Below are positions 8,895 to 18,236 of a stretch of 64,000 nucleotides of DNA, piece after piece. The DNA is taken from positions 2,709,501-2,773,500 of the forward strand of contig CP048485.1 of the NCBI GenBank assembly GCA_025560025.1. Reading direction: 5' to 3'. The position numbers and the translations under genes are program-made. Each line of letters begins with the position of its first letter. The first letter of the stretch is position 1. The DNA comes from Agrobacterium tumefaciens (lineage in GTDB: Bacteria; Pseudomonadota; Alphaproteobacteria; Rhizobiales; Rhizobiaceae). The notes under the pieces were generated by a model. The model had not been told where the DNA came from and searched no databases. It saw only the letters and a list, made by a program, of their open reading frames with translations.

Positions 8895-9887
8895 ATGAAA
8901 AAATCCCTTCTGACACTTTTTGCGCTTGCCGCAATGTCGGCTTCTGCGCTCGCGGCGGATATCAAGCCGGCGCTGGTCTATGGCACGGGCGGCAAGTTCG
9001 ACAAGTCGTTTAACGAAGCCGCTGCGGCCGGCGCTGAAAAGTTCAAGGCAGAAACGGGCATCGAGTTCCGCGATTTTGAACCGACCAGCGACACGCAGGG
9101 CGAACAGGCCATCCGCAACTTCGCCAGCAAGGGCTTCAACCCGGTCGTCGCCGTGTCCTTCGCCTGGACCTCGGCCATGGAAAAGGTCGCGGCCGAATTC
9201 CCCGATACCAAGTTCGTCATCGTCGATTCCGTCGTCGAACTGCCGAATGTCCGCTCCGTCGTCTACAAGGAGCATGAAGGCTCTTATCTCGTCGGTCTTC
9301 TGGCCGGCATGGCCTCCAAGACCGGCAAGGTCGGCTTCATCGGCGGCATGGATATTCCGCTGATCCGTAAGTTCGCCTGTGGTTATGCGCAGGGCGCAAA
9401 GGCTGCCAACGACAAGATCGAAGTCTTCCAGAACATGACCGGCACCACGGGTGCTGCCTGGAACGATCCGGTGCGCGGCGGCGAACTCACCAAGAACCAG
9501 ATCGACCAGGGTGCTGACGTGATTTACGCGGCAGCCGGCGCGACGGGTATCGGTGTGCTGCAGACTGCCGCCGACAACAAGAAGTTCTCGATCGGCGTCG
9601 ATTCCAACCAGAACCACCTGCATCCCGGTTCGGTTCTGACCTCCATGGTCAAGCGCGTCGATCTGGCCGTCTACAATGCCTATAAGGATGCCAAGGACGA
9701 CAAGTTCACCCCCGGCATCGTTGCGCTCGGCGTCAAGGAAGATGGCGTCGCCTACGCCCTCGACGACAACAACAAGGCCCTGATCACGCCAGAAATGACC
9801 GCCGCCGTGGACAAGGCGAAGGCCGATATCATCTCCGGCGCCGTCAAGGTTCATGACTATATGGCGGATAATTCCTGCCCGAAATGA
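8895..9887 (+). CDS. BMP-family ABC transporter substrate-binding protein, probable nucleoside binder
   Basis: This 330-residue protein has a clear signal peptide (MKKSLLTLFALAAMSASALA, with cleavage after it) and the BMP/Med family pattern: LVYGTGGKFDKSFNE at the mature start, EHEGSYLVGLLAG, GFIGGMDIPLIRKF and the IGVDSNQNHL ligand region. BMP proteins of this type bind nucleosides in the periplasm. ATG 8895 begins the signal sequence; an earlier in-frame codon adds nothing conserved. It is the first gene of an operon with ATPase, two permeases and nucleoside-degrading enzymes, which supports nucleosides as substrate. Confidence 0.9.
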   Translation: MKKSLLTLFALAAMSASALAADIKPALVYGTGGKFDKSFNEAAAAGAEKFKAETGIEFRDFEPTSDTQGEQAIRNFASKGFNPVVAVSFAWTSAMEKVAAEFPDTKFVIVDSVVELPNVRSVVYKEHEGSYLVGLLAGMASKTGKVGFIGGMDIPLIRKFACGYAQGAKAANDKIEVFQNMTGTTGAAWNDPVRGGELTKNQIDQGADVIYAAAGATGIGVLQTAADNKKFSIGVDSNQNHLHPGSVLTSMVKRVDLAVYNAYKDAKDDKFTPGIVALGVKEDGVAYALDDNNKALITPEMTAAVDKAKADIISGAVKVHDYMADNSCPK

Positions 9888-9963
9888 TATGATATGTAAC
9901 GAGGGCGCATGATGTTTTTCATCTTGCGCCCTTTTCATATCCAGCCTTCGGAAAGGTTTCGGT

Positions 9964-11475
9964 TTGAGTATGGACCCTGCAATCGAACTGGTGGGCATCG
10001 ACAAGAAATTCGGTGCCGTTCACGCCAACAAGAATATCAATCTGACCGTCGCCAAGGGCACGATCCACGGCATTATCGGGGAAAACGGTGCCGGGAAATC
10101 GACCCTGATGTCGATCCTCTACGGCTTTTACCAGGCGGACGCCGGCGAAATCCGGGTCAATGGTGCGCCGATCGTGATCCGCGACAGCCAGGCCGCGATC
10201 AATGCCGGCATCGGCATGGTGCATCAGCATTTCATGCTGGTGGAAAATTTCACCGTGCTGGAAAACGTCATGCTCGGGGCAGAGGGCGGCGCATCGCTCG
10301 CCAAGGGCCGGGCGGCGGCCCGCAAGGAATTGCAGCGCCTCGAGGACGATTACGGTCTGGAAGTCGATCCGGATGCGGTCATCGAGGAATTGCCGGTCGG
10401 CCTGCAACAGCGCGTCGAAATCCTCAAAGCCATGTATCGTGGCGCCGAAATCCTGATCCTCGATGAGCCGACCGGCGTTCTGACGCCGGCTGAGGCCGAT
10501 CACCTTTTCAAGATTCTCGGCGTCCTGCGCGAGCAGGGCAAGACCGTCATCCTCATCACCCACAAGCTGCGCGAGATCATGGCGATCACGGATTCCGTCT
10601 CCGTCATGCGCCGCGGTGAAATGGTTGCGACCCGCAAGACCTCCGAAACCAGCGTCGAGGAACTGGCCGAACTGATGGTTGGCCGCCGCGTGCTGCTCAG
10701 GGTGGAAAAGGGCGAGACGACACCGGGCGATGTTCTGCTCTCCATCCGTAATCTCACTGTCAAGGACAGTCGCGGCGTCACCATGGTGGATGATGTCTCG
10801 CTCGATGTTCGCGCCGGTGAAATCGTCGGCATTGCCGGCGTGGCGGGCAATGGCCAGTCTGAACTGCTCGAGGCCATCGCCGGCATCCGCAAGCCCTATT
10901 CGGGCGAGATATGGGTGGATGGCCAGAAGGTGGATCGCCCCGATCCGGCCATTCTGCGCAGGCTCGGCCTCGCGCATATCCCGGAAGACCGCCACCATAT
11001 GGGGCTGGTGCTGAAGTTCGAAGAATATGAAAACTCCATCCTCGGTTATCACCATGATGAGAGATACGGCAAAGGACCGTTCCTCAACCCCGAGGCCATC
11101 CGCAGGGATGCGGTCGAAAAGATCGAGAAATACGATATCCGCCCGCCGAACCCGCAGCTGAAGACCGCCAATTTTTCCGGCGGCAACCAGCAGAAGATCG
11201 TCGTTGCCCGCGAAATCGAACGTGACCCCAAGATGCTGATCATCGGCCAGCCGACCCGCGGCGTGGATATCGGCGCCATCGAATTCATCCATCGCCGCAT
11301 CATTGAAATGCGCGATGCCGGTAAGGCGATTTTGCTGGTTTCGGTCGAACTCGATGAAATCCGTTCCCTTTCGGACCGGATCATGGTCATGTTCGCCGGG
11401 CGTGTCGTTGGAGAGAAAACGGCGGAAGCCGAAGAACAGACGCTGGGCCTGATGATGGCCGGCATCGCCGCATGA
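9964..11475 (+). CDS. Nucleoside ABC transporter, duplicated ATP-binding protein
   Basis: This 503-residue protein carries two ABC modules in tandem, as in sugar and nucleoside importers. The first has a canonical Walker A (GENGAGKST) and Walker B (ILILDEPT). The second has the degenerate GVAGNGQSELLEAI loop, the signature FSGGNQQK and GQPTRGVDIGA. The first half has LPVGLQQRVEI in the signature position. This asymmetry is usual for the class. A TTG start at 9964 is well placed after GGAAAGG; ATG 9970 is the alternative. It energises the two following permeases and is coupled to them by an 8-base gap. Confidence 0.92.
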   Translation: MSMDPAIELVGIDKKFGAVHANKNINLTVAKGTIHGIIGENGAGKSTLMSILYGFYQADAGEIRVNGAPIVIRDSQAAINAGIGMVHQHFMLVENFTVLENVMLGAEGGASLAKGRAAARKELQRLEDDYGLEVDPDAVIEELPVGLQQRVEILKAMYRGAEILILDEPTGVLTPAEADHLFKILGVLREQGKTVILITHKLREIMAITDSVSVMRRGEMVATRKTSETSVEELAELMVGRRVLLRVEKGETTPGDVLLSIRNLTVKDSRGVTMVDDVSLDVRAGEIVGIAGVAGNGQSELLEAIAGIRKPYSGEIWVDGQKVDRPDPAILRRLGLAHIPEDRHHMGLVLKFEEYENSILGYHHDERYGKGPFLNPEAIRRDAVEKIEKYDIRPPNPQLKTANFSGGNQQKIVVAREIERDPKMLIIGQPTRGVDIGAIEFIHRRIIEMRDAGKAILLVSVELDEIRSLSDRIMVMFAGRVVGEKTAEAEEQTLGLMMAGIAA

Positions 11476-11482
11476 GGCATGA

Positions 11483-12586
11483 ATGAGTACCGCTTCCGTA
11501 CCCCTACCAAACTGGATCAGCTACGGCCTTTTGCCGTTGCTGAACGTCGTCACCGCCTTTCTGATTTCCGGCCTCGTTGTCTGGTCTATCGGTGAAAACC
11601 CGCTGGCAGCACTTCGTCTGCTCATTGAAGGCGCGCTCGGCCGTGGTGATGCCATCGGCTTCACGCTGTTTTACACGACGAGCTTCATCTTCACGGGCCT
11701 TTCCGTCGCAGTCGCCTTTCATGCCGGCCTATTCAACATCGGCTCGGAAGGTCAGGCCTATATTGGCGGGCTGGGTGCCGCGCTGGTGGCGCTGGTGCTT
11801 GATCGCTACGTGCCATGGTATGTGACGATGCCTTTCGCCGTCATCGGTGCGGCACTTTTCGGCGCGGCCTGGGCCTTCATTCCGGCCTGGCTGCAGGCCA
11901 AGCGCGGCAGCCACGTCGTTATCACCACCATCATGTTCAACTTCATCGCGGCTGCGCTGATGGTCTATCTGCTGGTGAATGTGCTGATCGTGCCCGGCAA
12001 GATGGCGCCGGAAACGCGCACCTTTCTGCCGGGTGGGCAATTGCCGAAGCTGGACTGGCTGATGGCGCTGTTCGGCCTCAAGCTTGGGCCGGCGCCGTTC
12101 AACGTCTCCTTCATCATCGCGCTGGTCATGTGTTTCCTCGTCTGGGTGCTCATCTGGCGCACCAAGCTCGGTTATGAGATGCGCACGCTCGGCATCAGCC
12201 CGTCGGCCGCTATCTATGCCGGCATTCCCTATGCACGCACCGTCATCATCGCCATGCTCATTTCCGGCGGCCTGGCGGGCATGATGGCGCTGAACCCGGT
12301 CATGGGGGCTTCCGCCCGTCTGCAGGTGGAATTCGTCGGCGGTGCAGGCTTCGTCGGCATCGCCGTGTCGCTGATGGGACGAAGCCATCCGCTCGGCATC
12401 ATCTTCTCGGCATTGCTGTTCGGCATTCTCTATCAGGGCGGCGCTGACCTTTCCTTCGAGATGCCGAACATTACCCGCGAGATGATCGTGGTGATCCAGG
12501 GTCTGGTGATCCTGTTTGCCGGTGCGCTGGAATATATGTACCGGCCGGCGGTCGTCCGCATCTATCAGCGTTTGGCAAAGGGGTGA
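11483..12586 (+). CDS. Nucleoside ABC transporter permease (first subunit)
   Basis: This 367-residue inner-membrane protein has about nine or ten hydrophobic segments and belongs to the BPD_transp_2 branch of permeases. GLFNIGSEGQAYIGGLGAA is the conserved permease motif, and GGLAGMMALNPVMGAS is a second family region. With the next gene it forms the heterodimeric channel. It lies 8 bases after the ATPase gene and 7 bases before the second permease, indicating one operon. Confidence 0.92.
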   Translation: MSTASVPLPNWISYGLLPLLNVVTAFLISGLVVWSIGENPLAALRLLIEGALGRGDAIGFTLFYTTSFIFTGLSVAVAFHAGLFNIGSEGQAYIGGLGAALVALVLDRYVPWYVTMPFAVIGAALFGAAWAFIPAWLQAKRGSHVVITTIMFNFIAAALMVYLLVNVLIVPGKMAPETRTFLPGGQLPKLDWLMALFGLKLGPAPFNVSFIIALVMCFLVWVLIWRTKLGYEMRTLGISPSAAIYAGIPYARTVIIAMLISGGLAGMMALNPVMGASARLQVEFVGGAGFVGIAVSLMGRSHPLGIIFSALLFGILYQGGADLSFEMPNITREMIVVIQGLVILFAGALEYMYRPAVVRIYQRLAKG

Positions 12587-12592
12587 GCTGAT

Positions 12593-13564
12593 ATGGATTT
12601 TTTCGATATGCTGGTCAGCATCCTCGGCTCGACCGTCCGACTCACCATACCGCTTCTCTTCACCGCACTTGCCGGGCTTTTTTCCGAACGCGCCGGCGTG
12701 TTCGATATTGGGCTTGAAGGCAAGATGCTGGCGGCGGCCTTTGCCTCCGCCTGTGTCGCCTATCTCACGGCAGATCCATGGGCGGGTCTGCTGGCGGGCA
12801 TCACCGTCTCCATCCTCTTTTCGTTGATCCATGGTTTCGCCGTCATCACCAATCGCGGCAACCAGATTGTGTCGGGCGTGGCGCTCAACTTCATCGCCGC
12901 CGGTCTGACGGTCGTTCTGGGGCAAGCCTGGTTCGGGCAGGGCGGCCGCACGCCGCAATTGCCGTCCGAAGGCCGCTTTGCGCCAATCATCCTGCCGGGT
13001 GCGGATGCGATGCGCGAAGTGCCTTTCATCGGCCCGCTTTATGCCAATGTCATTTCCGGCAACAATATCCTCACCTATCTCGCCTTTCTGGCGGTGCCGC
13101 TGTCCTGGTGGGTGCTTTACCGTACCCGTTTCGGCCTGCGTCTGCGCGCCGTGGGAGAAAACCCGGGCGCGGTGGATACGGCAGGCATTTCGGTGACATG
13201 GATGCGCTTTCGCGCCGTCATCGTCGCCGGTTTCCTCTGCGGTTTCTCAGGCGCCTATCTCGCCGTTGCGCAATCGGCGGCCTTCATCGCCAACATGTCG
13301 GCCGGCAAGGGCTATATCGCGCTTGCAGCGCTGATCTTCGCCAAATGGAAGCCGGTGCCGGTCATGTTCGCCTGCCTGCTCTTCGGTTTTCTGGATGCCT
13401 TCGCCAACTTCATGCAGGGCAAATCCGTGCCCGGTATCGGCGAGGTGCCGGTGCAGATATTCCAGGCCATGCCCTATATTCTGACCTGCATCCTGCTTGC
13501 CGGTTTCATCGGCGTCGCCAAGCCCCCCAAGGCCGGTGGCGTTGCCTATGCGAAGGAGCGTTAA
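12593..13564 (+). CDS. Nucleoside ABC transporter permease (second subunit)
   Basis: This is a 323-residue membrane protein with the paired-permease motif ERAGVFDIGLEGKMLAAAF near its start and several hydrophobic helices. It is the shorter of the two BPD_transp_2 permeases usual in BMP-type nucleoside importers. The end carries GVAKPPKAGG. It is tightly spaced after the first permease and only 5 bases before cdd, so uptake and deamination should be co-expressed. Confidence 0.92.
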   Translation: MDFFDMLVSILGSTVRLTIPLLFTALAGLFSERAGVFDIGLEGKMLAAAFASACVAYLTADPWAGLLAGITVSILFSLIHGFAVITNRGNQIVSGVALNFIAAGLTVVLGQAWFGQGGRTPQLPSEGRFAPIILPGADAMREVPFIGPLYANVISGNNILTYLAFLAVPLSWWVLYRTRFGLRLRAVGENPGAVDTAGISVTWMRFRAVIVAGFLCGFSGAYLAVAQSAAFIANMSAGKGYIALAALIFAKWKPVPVMFACLLFGFLDAFANFMQGKSVPGIGEVPVQIFQAMPYILTCILLAGFIGVAKPPKAGGVAYAKER

Positions 13565-13568
13565 ATCC

Positions 13569-13973
13569 ATGTCCTCCAACCCGACATCTCATGCGTTGTT
13601 CGAGGCAGCGGTTGAGGCCATGGCCTTTGCCCATGCGCCCTATTCGAAATTTCCGGTCGGCGCGGCCATCCGCGCCGACGATGGAAAAATCTACAAGGGC
13701 GCCAATATCGAAAACATCTCCTTCCCGCAGGGCTGGTGCGCGGAGCCTTCCGCCATCAGCGCCATGATCATGGGCGGAGCAAAGAAGATCAGCGAAATTG
13801 CCGTCATCGCCGAAAAGCTTGCTCTTTGCCCACCTTGCGGTGGCTGCCGGCAGAAGATTGCCGAATTCGCGACGCCGGAGACGAAAATCTATCTCTGTGA
13901 CGAAACCGGCGTCCAGAAGGTCATGACCATGGAAGAGCTCTTGCCTGCCAGCTTCAAGACCGAGTTACCCTGA
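13569..13973 (+). CDS. cdd: Cytidine deaminase
   Basis: This 134-residue enzyme belongs to the small tetrameric cytidine deaminases. The zinc site is visible as the CAEPSAI motif, with the catalytic Glu next to the first Cys, and as PCGGCRQ with two further Cys ligands. It converts cytidine and deoxycytidine to uridine and deoxyuridine. ATG 13569 was chosen because GAAGGAGCG lies just before it and the family N-terminus begins there. It overlaps the next gene by one base, so translation is probably coupled. Cytoplasmic. Confidence 0.93.
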   Translation: MSSNPTSHALFEAAVEAMAFAHAPYSKFPVGAAIRADDGKIYKGANIENISFPQGWCAEPSAISAMIMGGAKKISEIAVIAEKLALCPPCGGCRQKIAEFATPETKIYLCDETGVQKVMTMEELLPASFKTELP

Positions 13974-14773
13974 TGACGGACACCCTGATCGATATTCTGG
14001 TGGAGCGCCTGAACGGCCTGATGCCGCGTGTCGCCATCGTCCTCGGCTCGGGCCTCGGTTCGCTGGTTGAAGAAGTCAGCGATCCGGTCCGGGTACCCTA
14101 TGCCGAGCTTCCCGGTTTTCCCGCAAGCGGCGTTTCCGGCCATGCGGGCGAGCTGGTGGCCGGTTATCTCGGCGGCGAGCCTGTCATGATGCTTTCCGGC
14201 CGGGTGCATTTTTATGAAAAGGGCGATCCGGCGGCCATGCGGGTCGTCATCGAAGCGCTGGCCGGTCTCGGCGTGCAGTCGCTTATCCTCACCAATTCGG
14301 CAGGTTCGGTCAGGCAAGATATGCCGCCCGGCTCGGTCATGCAGATTACCGATCACATCAACTATTCCGGCATGAACCCGCTGATCGGCGAGGAAAGCGA
14401 TCGCCGCTTCGTCGGCATGACCACCGCTTATGATCCTGATCTGATGATTGCCATGCGCAACGCCGCCATCCGTGCGACGGTGCCTTTGTTCGGCGGTGTC
14501 TATATGTGGTTTTCCGGCCCGAGCTTCGAAACGCCGGCGGAAATCCGCATGGCGCGGCTGCTGGGGGCGGATGCTGTTGGCATGTCCACCGTGCCGGAAG
14601 TCATCCTTGCGCGCTTTTTCGGGATGCGCGTCGCCGCCGCATCGGTTATTACCAATTACGGTGCCGGCATGACCGGCGCGGAACTGAGCCATGAAGAAAC
14701 CAAGGATATGGCTCCCGTGGGCGGCAAGAGGCTTGCCGCTGTCTTGAAGGAAATGATCGCAGGAGGAGCGTGA
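13973..14773 (+). CDS. punA: Purine nucleoside phosphorylase (trimeric type)
   Basis: This 266-residue protein is a trimeric-type purine nucleoside phosphorylase. Visible family regions are VLGSGLGSL, the phosphate site LSGRVHFYE, LTNSAGS and the purine site YMWFSGPSFETPAEIR. VITNYGAGM carries the Asn that in this class favours 6-oxopurines such as inosine and guanosine. It splits nucleosides with phosphate to free base and (deoxy)ribose-1-phosphate. The latter feeds DeoB, DeoC and DeoA chemistry encoded nearby. Start and stop overlap neighbours by one base or are nearly contiguous. Confidence 0.9.
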   Translation: MTDTLIDILVERLNGLMPRVAIVLGSGLGSLVEEVSDPVRVPYAELPGFPASGVSGHAGELVAGYLGGEPVMMLSGRVHFYEKGDPAAMRVVIEALAGLGVQSLILTNSAGSVRQDMPPGSVMQITDHINYSGMNPLIGEESDRRFVGMTTAYDPDLMIAMRNAAIRATVPLFGGVYMWFSGPSFETPAEIRMARLLGADAVGMSTVPEVILARFFGMRVAAASVITNYGAGMTGAELSHEETKDMAPVGGKRLAAVLKEMIAGGA

Positions 14774-14775
14774 CC

Positions 14776-15549
14776 ATGGAACTCCAGCGTCCGCGCGAAG
14801 CGGCTGCCCTCACCCTGTCCTTGCTGGACCTGACCAATCTCAAGGAAGACTGCACGCCCGAGCAGATCGCCGCTCTGTGCCAGCGGGCGCATACGGAATA
14901 CGGCAATACGGCCGCGATCTGCATCTGGCCGCGTTTCGTGGCGCAGGCCCGTGCTGCTTTCGGAAAAGACCATGCTATCCGCATCGCCACGGTCGTCAAT
15001 TTTCCTTCGGGCGATCTCGACATCGCGACCGTGGTTGCGGAAACCGAGGCGGCAATCCGCGACGGCGCTGACGAAATCGATCTCGTCATTCCCTATCGCA
15101 AATTCATAGCAGGCGATGAAACGGCGGTTTCCGGCATGGTGGCCGCCGTGCGCAAGGCCTGCGTTGCACCCGTGATGCTCAAGGTCATTCTTGAAACCGG
15201 CGAGTTGAAGGACAAGGCGCTGATCCGTCGCGCATCCGAACTCGCCATTGCCGAAGGGGCCGATTTCATCAAGACCTCAACCGGCAAGGTCGCGATCAAC
15301 GCCACGCTGGAGGCAGCCGACATCATGTTGCAGGCGATCCGCGACAGCCGGCAGAAGGTGGGTTTCAAGCCCGCCGGCGGTATCGGCACGGTGGAGGACG
15401 CCACGCTTTACCTCAGGTTGGCGGAAACCATCATGGCGCCCAACTGGGCCATGCCGTCCACCTTCCGGTTTGGCGCCTCGGGTGTTCTCGATGATGTGTT
15501 GAACGTGCTGGCCGGCGGTGAGCCCGCCAAGGCCGCCAGCGGGTATTGA
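14776..15549 (+). CDS. deoC: Deoxyribose-phosphate aldolase
   Basis: This 257-residue class I aldolase splits 2-deoxyribose-5-phosphate into acetaldehyde and glyceraldehyde-3-phosphate. The Schiff-base lysine lies in FIKTSTGK, and a second family region is GFKPAGGIGT. ATG 14776 has AGGAGG nine bases upstream; an in-frame GTG at 14770 is too close to that site. The gene sits between the phosphorylases that create deoxyribose phosphates, as expected for the last step of deoxyribose use. Its stop overlaps the deoA start. Confidence 0.93.
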   Translation: MELQRPREAAALTLSLLDLTNLKEDCTPEQIAALCQRAHTEYGNTAAICIWPRFVAQARAAFGKDHAIRIATVVNFPSGDLDIATVVAETEAAIRDGADEIDLVIPYRKFIAGDETAVSGMVAAVRKACVAPVMLKVILETGELKDKALIRRASELAIAEGADFIKTSTGKVAINATLEAADIMLQAIRDSRQKVGFKPAGGIGTVEDATLYLRLAETIMAPNWAMPSTFRFGASGVLDDVLNVLAGGEPAKAASGY

Positions 15550-16862
15550 GCTTGATCCCGCAGGAAATCATCCGCCGCAAACGCGATGGCCTGTCACTTG
15601 AGCCTCGTGAGATTGCCGCTTTCATAGAGGCGCTTTCGAAAGATGGCATCTCGGAAGGCCAGGCGGCTGCCTTTGCCATGGCGGTGTTCTTTCGCGGCAT
15701 GAGCCGGGATGAGATGGTGGCGCTGACGCTCGCGATGCGCGACAGCGGCGATATCCTCTCATGGAGCGATCTCGGCAGGCCGGTGGCGGACAAGCACTCC
15801 ACCGGCGGTGTTGGCGATAATGTCTCCCTGATGCTCGCCCCCATCGTTGCCGCCTGTGGTCTCGCCGTGCCGATGATTTCCGGCAGGGGCCTTGGCCATA
15901 CCGGCGGCACACTGGACAAGCTGGAAGCGATTCCCGGTTACAATGTCATGCCGGACGAGGCGTTGTTTCGCCGGACGGTAAAGACGGTCGGCTGCGCCAT
16001 CATCGGCCAGACGGGCGATCTCGCCCCCGCCGATAAACGCCTTTATGCCATTCGCGATGTGACCGCCACGGTCGATTCCATACCGTTGATCACCGCTTCC
16101 ATCCTGTCGAAAAAGCTTGCAGCCGGGCTGCAAACGCTGGTTCTGGATGTGAAGGTCGGCAGCGGTGCTTTCATGCAGAGCGTCGAGGATGCCCGCAATC
16201 TGGCCCGCGCGCTGGTCGATGTGGCGAATGGCGCAGGCCTGCCGACAACGGCGCTGATAACCGACATGAACCAGCCGCTTGGCGATGCCGCCGGCAACGC
16301 GGTCGAAATCATCAATTGTCTGGATTTTCTGGCCGGTCGCAAGGCCGGCACCCGTCTTGAAAAGGTGGTCCTGTCGTTTGCGGCGGAAATGCTGGTGCAG
16401 GCGAAAAAGGCGGCCACGCTGGAGGAAGGAGAGGCGCTGGCGTCAGCTGCGCTCTCCTCCGGTCGGGCGCTGGAAATCTTTGCACGGATGGCTTCGGCAC
16501 TGGGCGGTCCATTGGACTTCGTTGAGCACCCGTCCCGCTATCTGCCGTCTGCTCCGGTCATTCTTCCGGTTCTGGCGGAGCGTAGCGGCTTGCTCGCCTC
16601 CTGCGCCACGCGTGATCTTGGCATGGTTGTCGTCGAGCTCGGTGGCGGCAGAAAAAAGCCATCGGACACGATCGATCCTTCCGTCGGTATTTCGGATATC
16701 CTGCCGCTCGGTGCGAAAGTGGAAAAGGGCGAGCCGATCGCCATTGTCCACGCCGCTTCCAGCGACGACGCAGAACGTGCGGTGAAAAGGGTAGCGGCCT
16801 GCTACGGAATTGCCGACAGCTTGCCAGAGATCGATGCGCCCATTCTCGAGCGGGTCACCTGA
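15546..16862 (+). CDS. deoA: Thymidine phosphorylase
   Basis: This 438-residue protein belongs to the thymidine/pyrimidine nucleoside phosphorylase family. The phosphate loop DKHSTGGVGD and the region GRGLGHTGGTLDKLE are diagnostic. It cleaves thymidine and deoxyuridine with phosphate. TTG 15546 overlaps the deoC stop by four bases, implying translational coupling; a second in-frame TTG at 15552 is possible. It is the last gene of the plus-strand nucleoside operon, and its 3' end overlaps a convergent protease gene by 8 bases. Confidence 0.93.
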   Translation: MSLIPQEIIRRKRDGLSLEPREIAAFIEALSKDGISEGQAAAFAMAVFFRGMSRDEMVALTLAMRDSGDILSWSDLGRPVADKHSTGGVGDNVSLMLAPIVAACGLAVPMISGRGLGHTGGTLDKLEAIPGYNVMPDEALFRRTVKTVGCAIIGQTGDLAPADKRLYAIRDVTATVDSIPLITASILSKKLAAGLQTLVLDVKVGSGAFMQSVEDARNLARALVDVANGAGLPTTALITDMNQPLGDAAGNAVEIINCLDFLAGRKAGTRLEKVVLSFAAEMLVQAKKAATLEEGEALASAALSSGRALEIFARMASALGGPLDFVEHPSRYLPSAPVILPVLAERSGLLASCATRDLGMVVVELGGGRKKPSDTIDPSVGISDILPLGAKVEKGEPIAIVHAASSDDAERAVKRVAACYGIADSLPEIDAPILERVT

Positions 16863-17376
16863 CCAGCCGCATCTCGCCGCCCGATACCTTGAAAGACGAT
16901 AGTTGTTTGAGGAAGCTCATGCCGATCAGCATGTTACCGAGCGCATTGTCCTTCAGCACCATGGCGTCGACATTCTGCACCCGGATAGCGCCGATCTCCA
17001 CCCGGTCGAGCTTCACATAGGCTGCCATGGTCTGGCCATTGGCCGTTGAAATCGCGTATTTAAAATCGAGGCTGTTGACGCCGTAACCGAGCCGGCGCGC
17101 AATCGTCTCGTTGATGGCGACCATGGAAGCGCCGGTATCGACAAGTCCGTCGAAGGATTTGCCGTTGATGCGGAAGGTGGCGTTGAAGTGGCCGCGGGCA
17201 TCCGCTTTCAGATTGACACCGCCAAGGGAGACGGACTCCGGTTTGGCTGCTTCGGGTCTGGCTTCCGCTTTCTCAATGCTTGCTTCCGGGCGCGGCTGAA
17301 ATTTTTCCACCAGCGCCGGAATTTGCGTGGCACCGACCGAAAGGCCAACAAGCAGAAAAATCGCGCGCGTCAGCAA
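16855..17376 (-). CDS. Membrane-anchored retropepsin-like aspartic protease (clan AA, TIGR02281 type)
   Basis: This 173-residue protein has one N-terminal hydrophobic anchor, a charged and proline-rich linker, and then a single retropepsin-like domain with the active-site motif LVDTGAS and a late flap-associated segment MLIGMSFL. Such single-domain proteases act as dimers. The periplasmic orientation is inferred from the N-terminal helix. It is convergent with deoA and overlaps its end, and it has no evident link to nucleoside metabolism. Family assignment is firm, but the substrate is unknown. Confidence 0.85.
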   Translation of the reverse strand: MLTRAIFLLVGLSVGATQIPALVEKFQPRPEASIEKAEARPEAAKPESVSLGGVNLKADARGHFNATFRINGKSFDGLVDTGASMVAINETIARRLGYGVNSLDFKYAISTANGQTMAAYVKLDRVEIGAIRVQNVDAMVLKDNALGNMLIGMSFLKQLSSFKVSGGEMRLVR

Positions 17377-17510
17377 GCCTTTGCTCCTCCAGGGGCAGGT
17401 TATTCTTGCCCAGAATAGACGGAAAACATGCTGAAACCTTAAAAGAAAAAGCCATTCGCCGCTGGTGGAGGCGGCGAATGGCTCAAACGGTTAAGCAATG
17501 ATGAACGGGT

Positions 17511-18140
17511 TTATTTGGTGCCGTACATGCGGTCGCCGGCATCGCCGAGACCGGGAACGATATAACCCTTCTCGTTCAGATGGCTGTCGATCGCGGCGGT
17601 GTAGATATGCACATCGGGATGCGCTTCGCGGAAGTTCTTGATACCCTCAGGTGCCGCCAGCAGACACAGGAAGCGGATATTCTTCGCACCGCGTTCCTTC
17701 AGCTTTTCCACCGCGGCGATGGAGGAATTGCCGGTTGCCAGCATCGGATCGACAACGATGATCAGGCGCGCATCGAGACTTTCTGGAGCCTTGAAGTAAT
17801 ATTCGACAGCTTCCAGCGTGTCATGATCGCGATAAACGCCGATATGGGACACACGCGCCGAAGGCACGAGTTCAAGCATGCCTTCCAGCAGGCCGTTGCC
17901 GGCGCGCAGGATGGAGGCGAAAACCAGCTTCTTGCCTTCGAGCACGGGGGCCTCGATGGTTTCGAGCGGCGTATCGATGGTTTCCATCGTCATTTCAAGG
18001 TCGCGCGTCACTTCATAGCAGAGCAGCGTTGAAATTTCCCTGAGCAGGCGGCGGAAGCCGGCCGTGGAAGTTTCCTTCTTGCGCATGATGGTAAGTTTGT
18101 GCCGCACCAGCGGATGTTCGATGACTGTGACGCCGTCCAT
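17511..18140 (-). CDS. upp: Uracil phosphoribosyltransferase
   Basis: This 209-residue enzyme makes UMP from uracil and PRPP. The PRPP-binding loop is [16 protein letters not shown], and the uracil region near the end is [17 protein letters not shown]. The N-terminal [19 protein letters not shown] is typical. It is of normal length. It follows add on the same strand with a 96-base gap and completes base salvage, taking uracil released by phosphorolysis. Confidence 0.97.
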   Translation of the reverse strand: MDGVTVIEHPLVRHKLTIMRKKETSTAGFRRLLREISTLLCYEVTRDLEMTMETIDTPLETIEAPVLEGKKLVFASILRAGNGLLEGMLELVPSARVSHIGVYRDHDTLEAVEYYFKAPESLDARLIIVVDPMLATGNSSIAAVEKLKERGAKNIRFLCLLAAPEGIKNFREAHPDVHIYTAAIDSHLNEKGYIVPGLGDAGDRMYGTK

Positions 18141-18236
18141 GAAACTGGCCTTCCTTTTTATCTTATGCCCTGTAATTCACCGAAAGTGCGTTTTTCGCAA
18201 GCCTTCTTCGCGGTTTTACCCCCGCGAACCGCAGCG

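Noticed and set aside
9919..11292. Long minus-strand open frame opposite the nucleoside ATPase gene
   Set aside because: Shadow of an intact ABC ATPase; protein is unlike any family.
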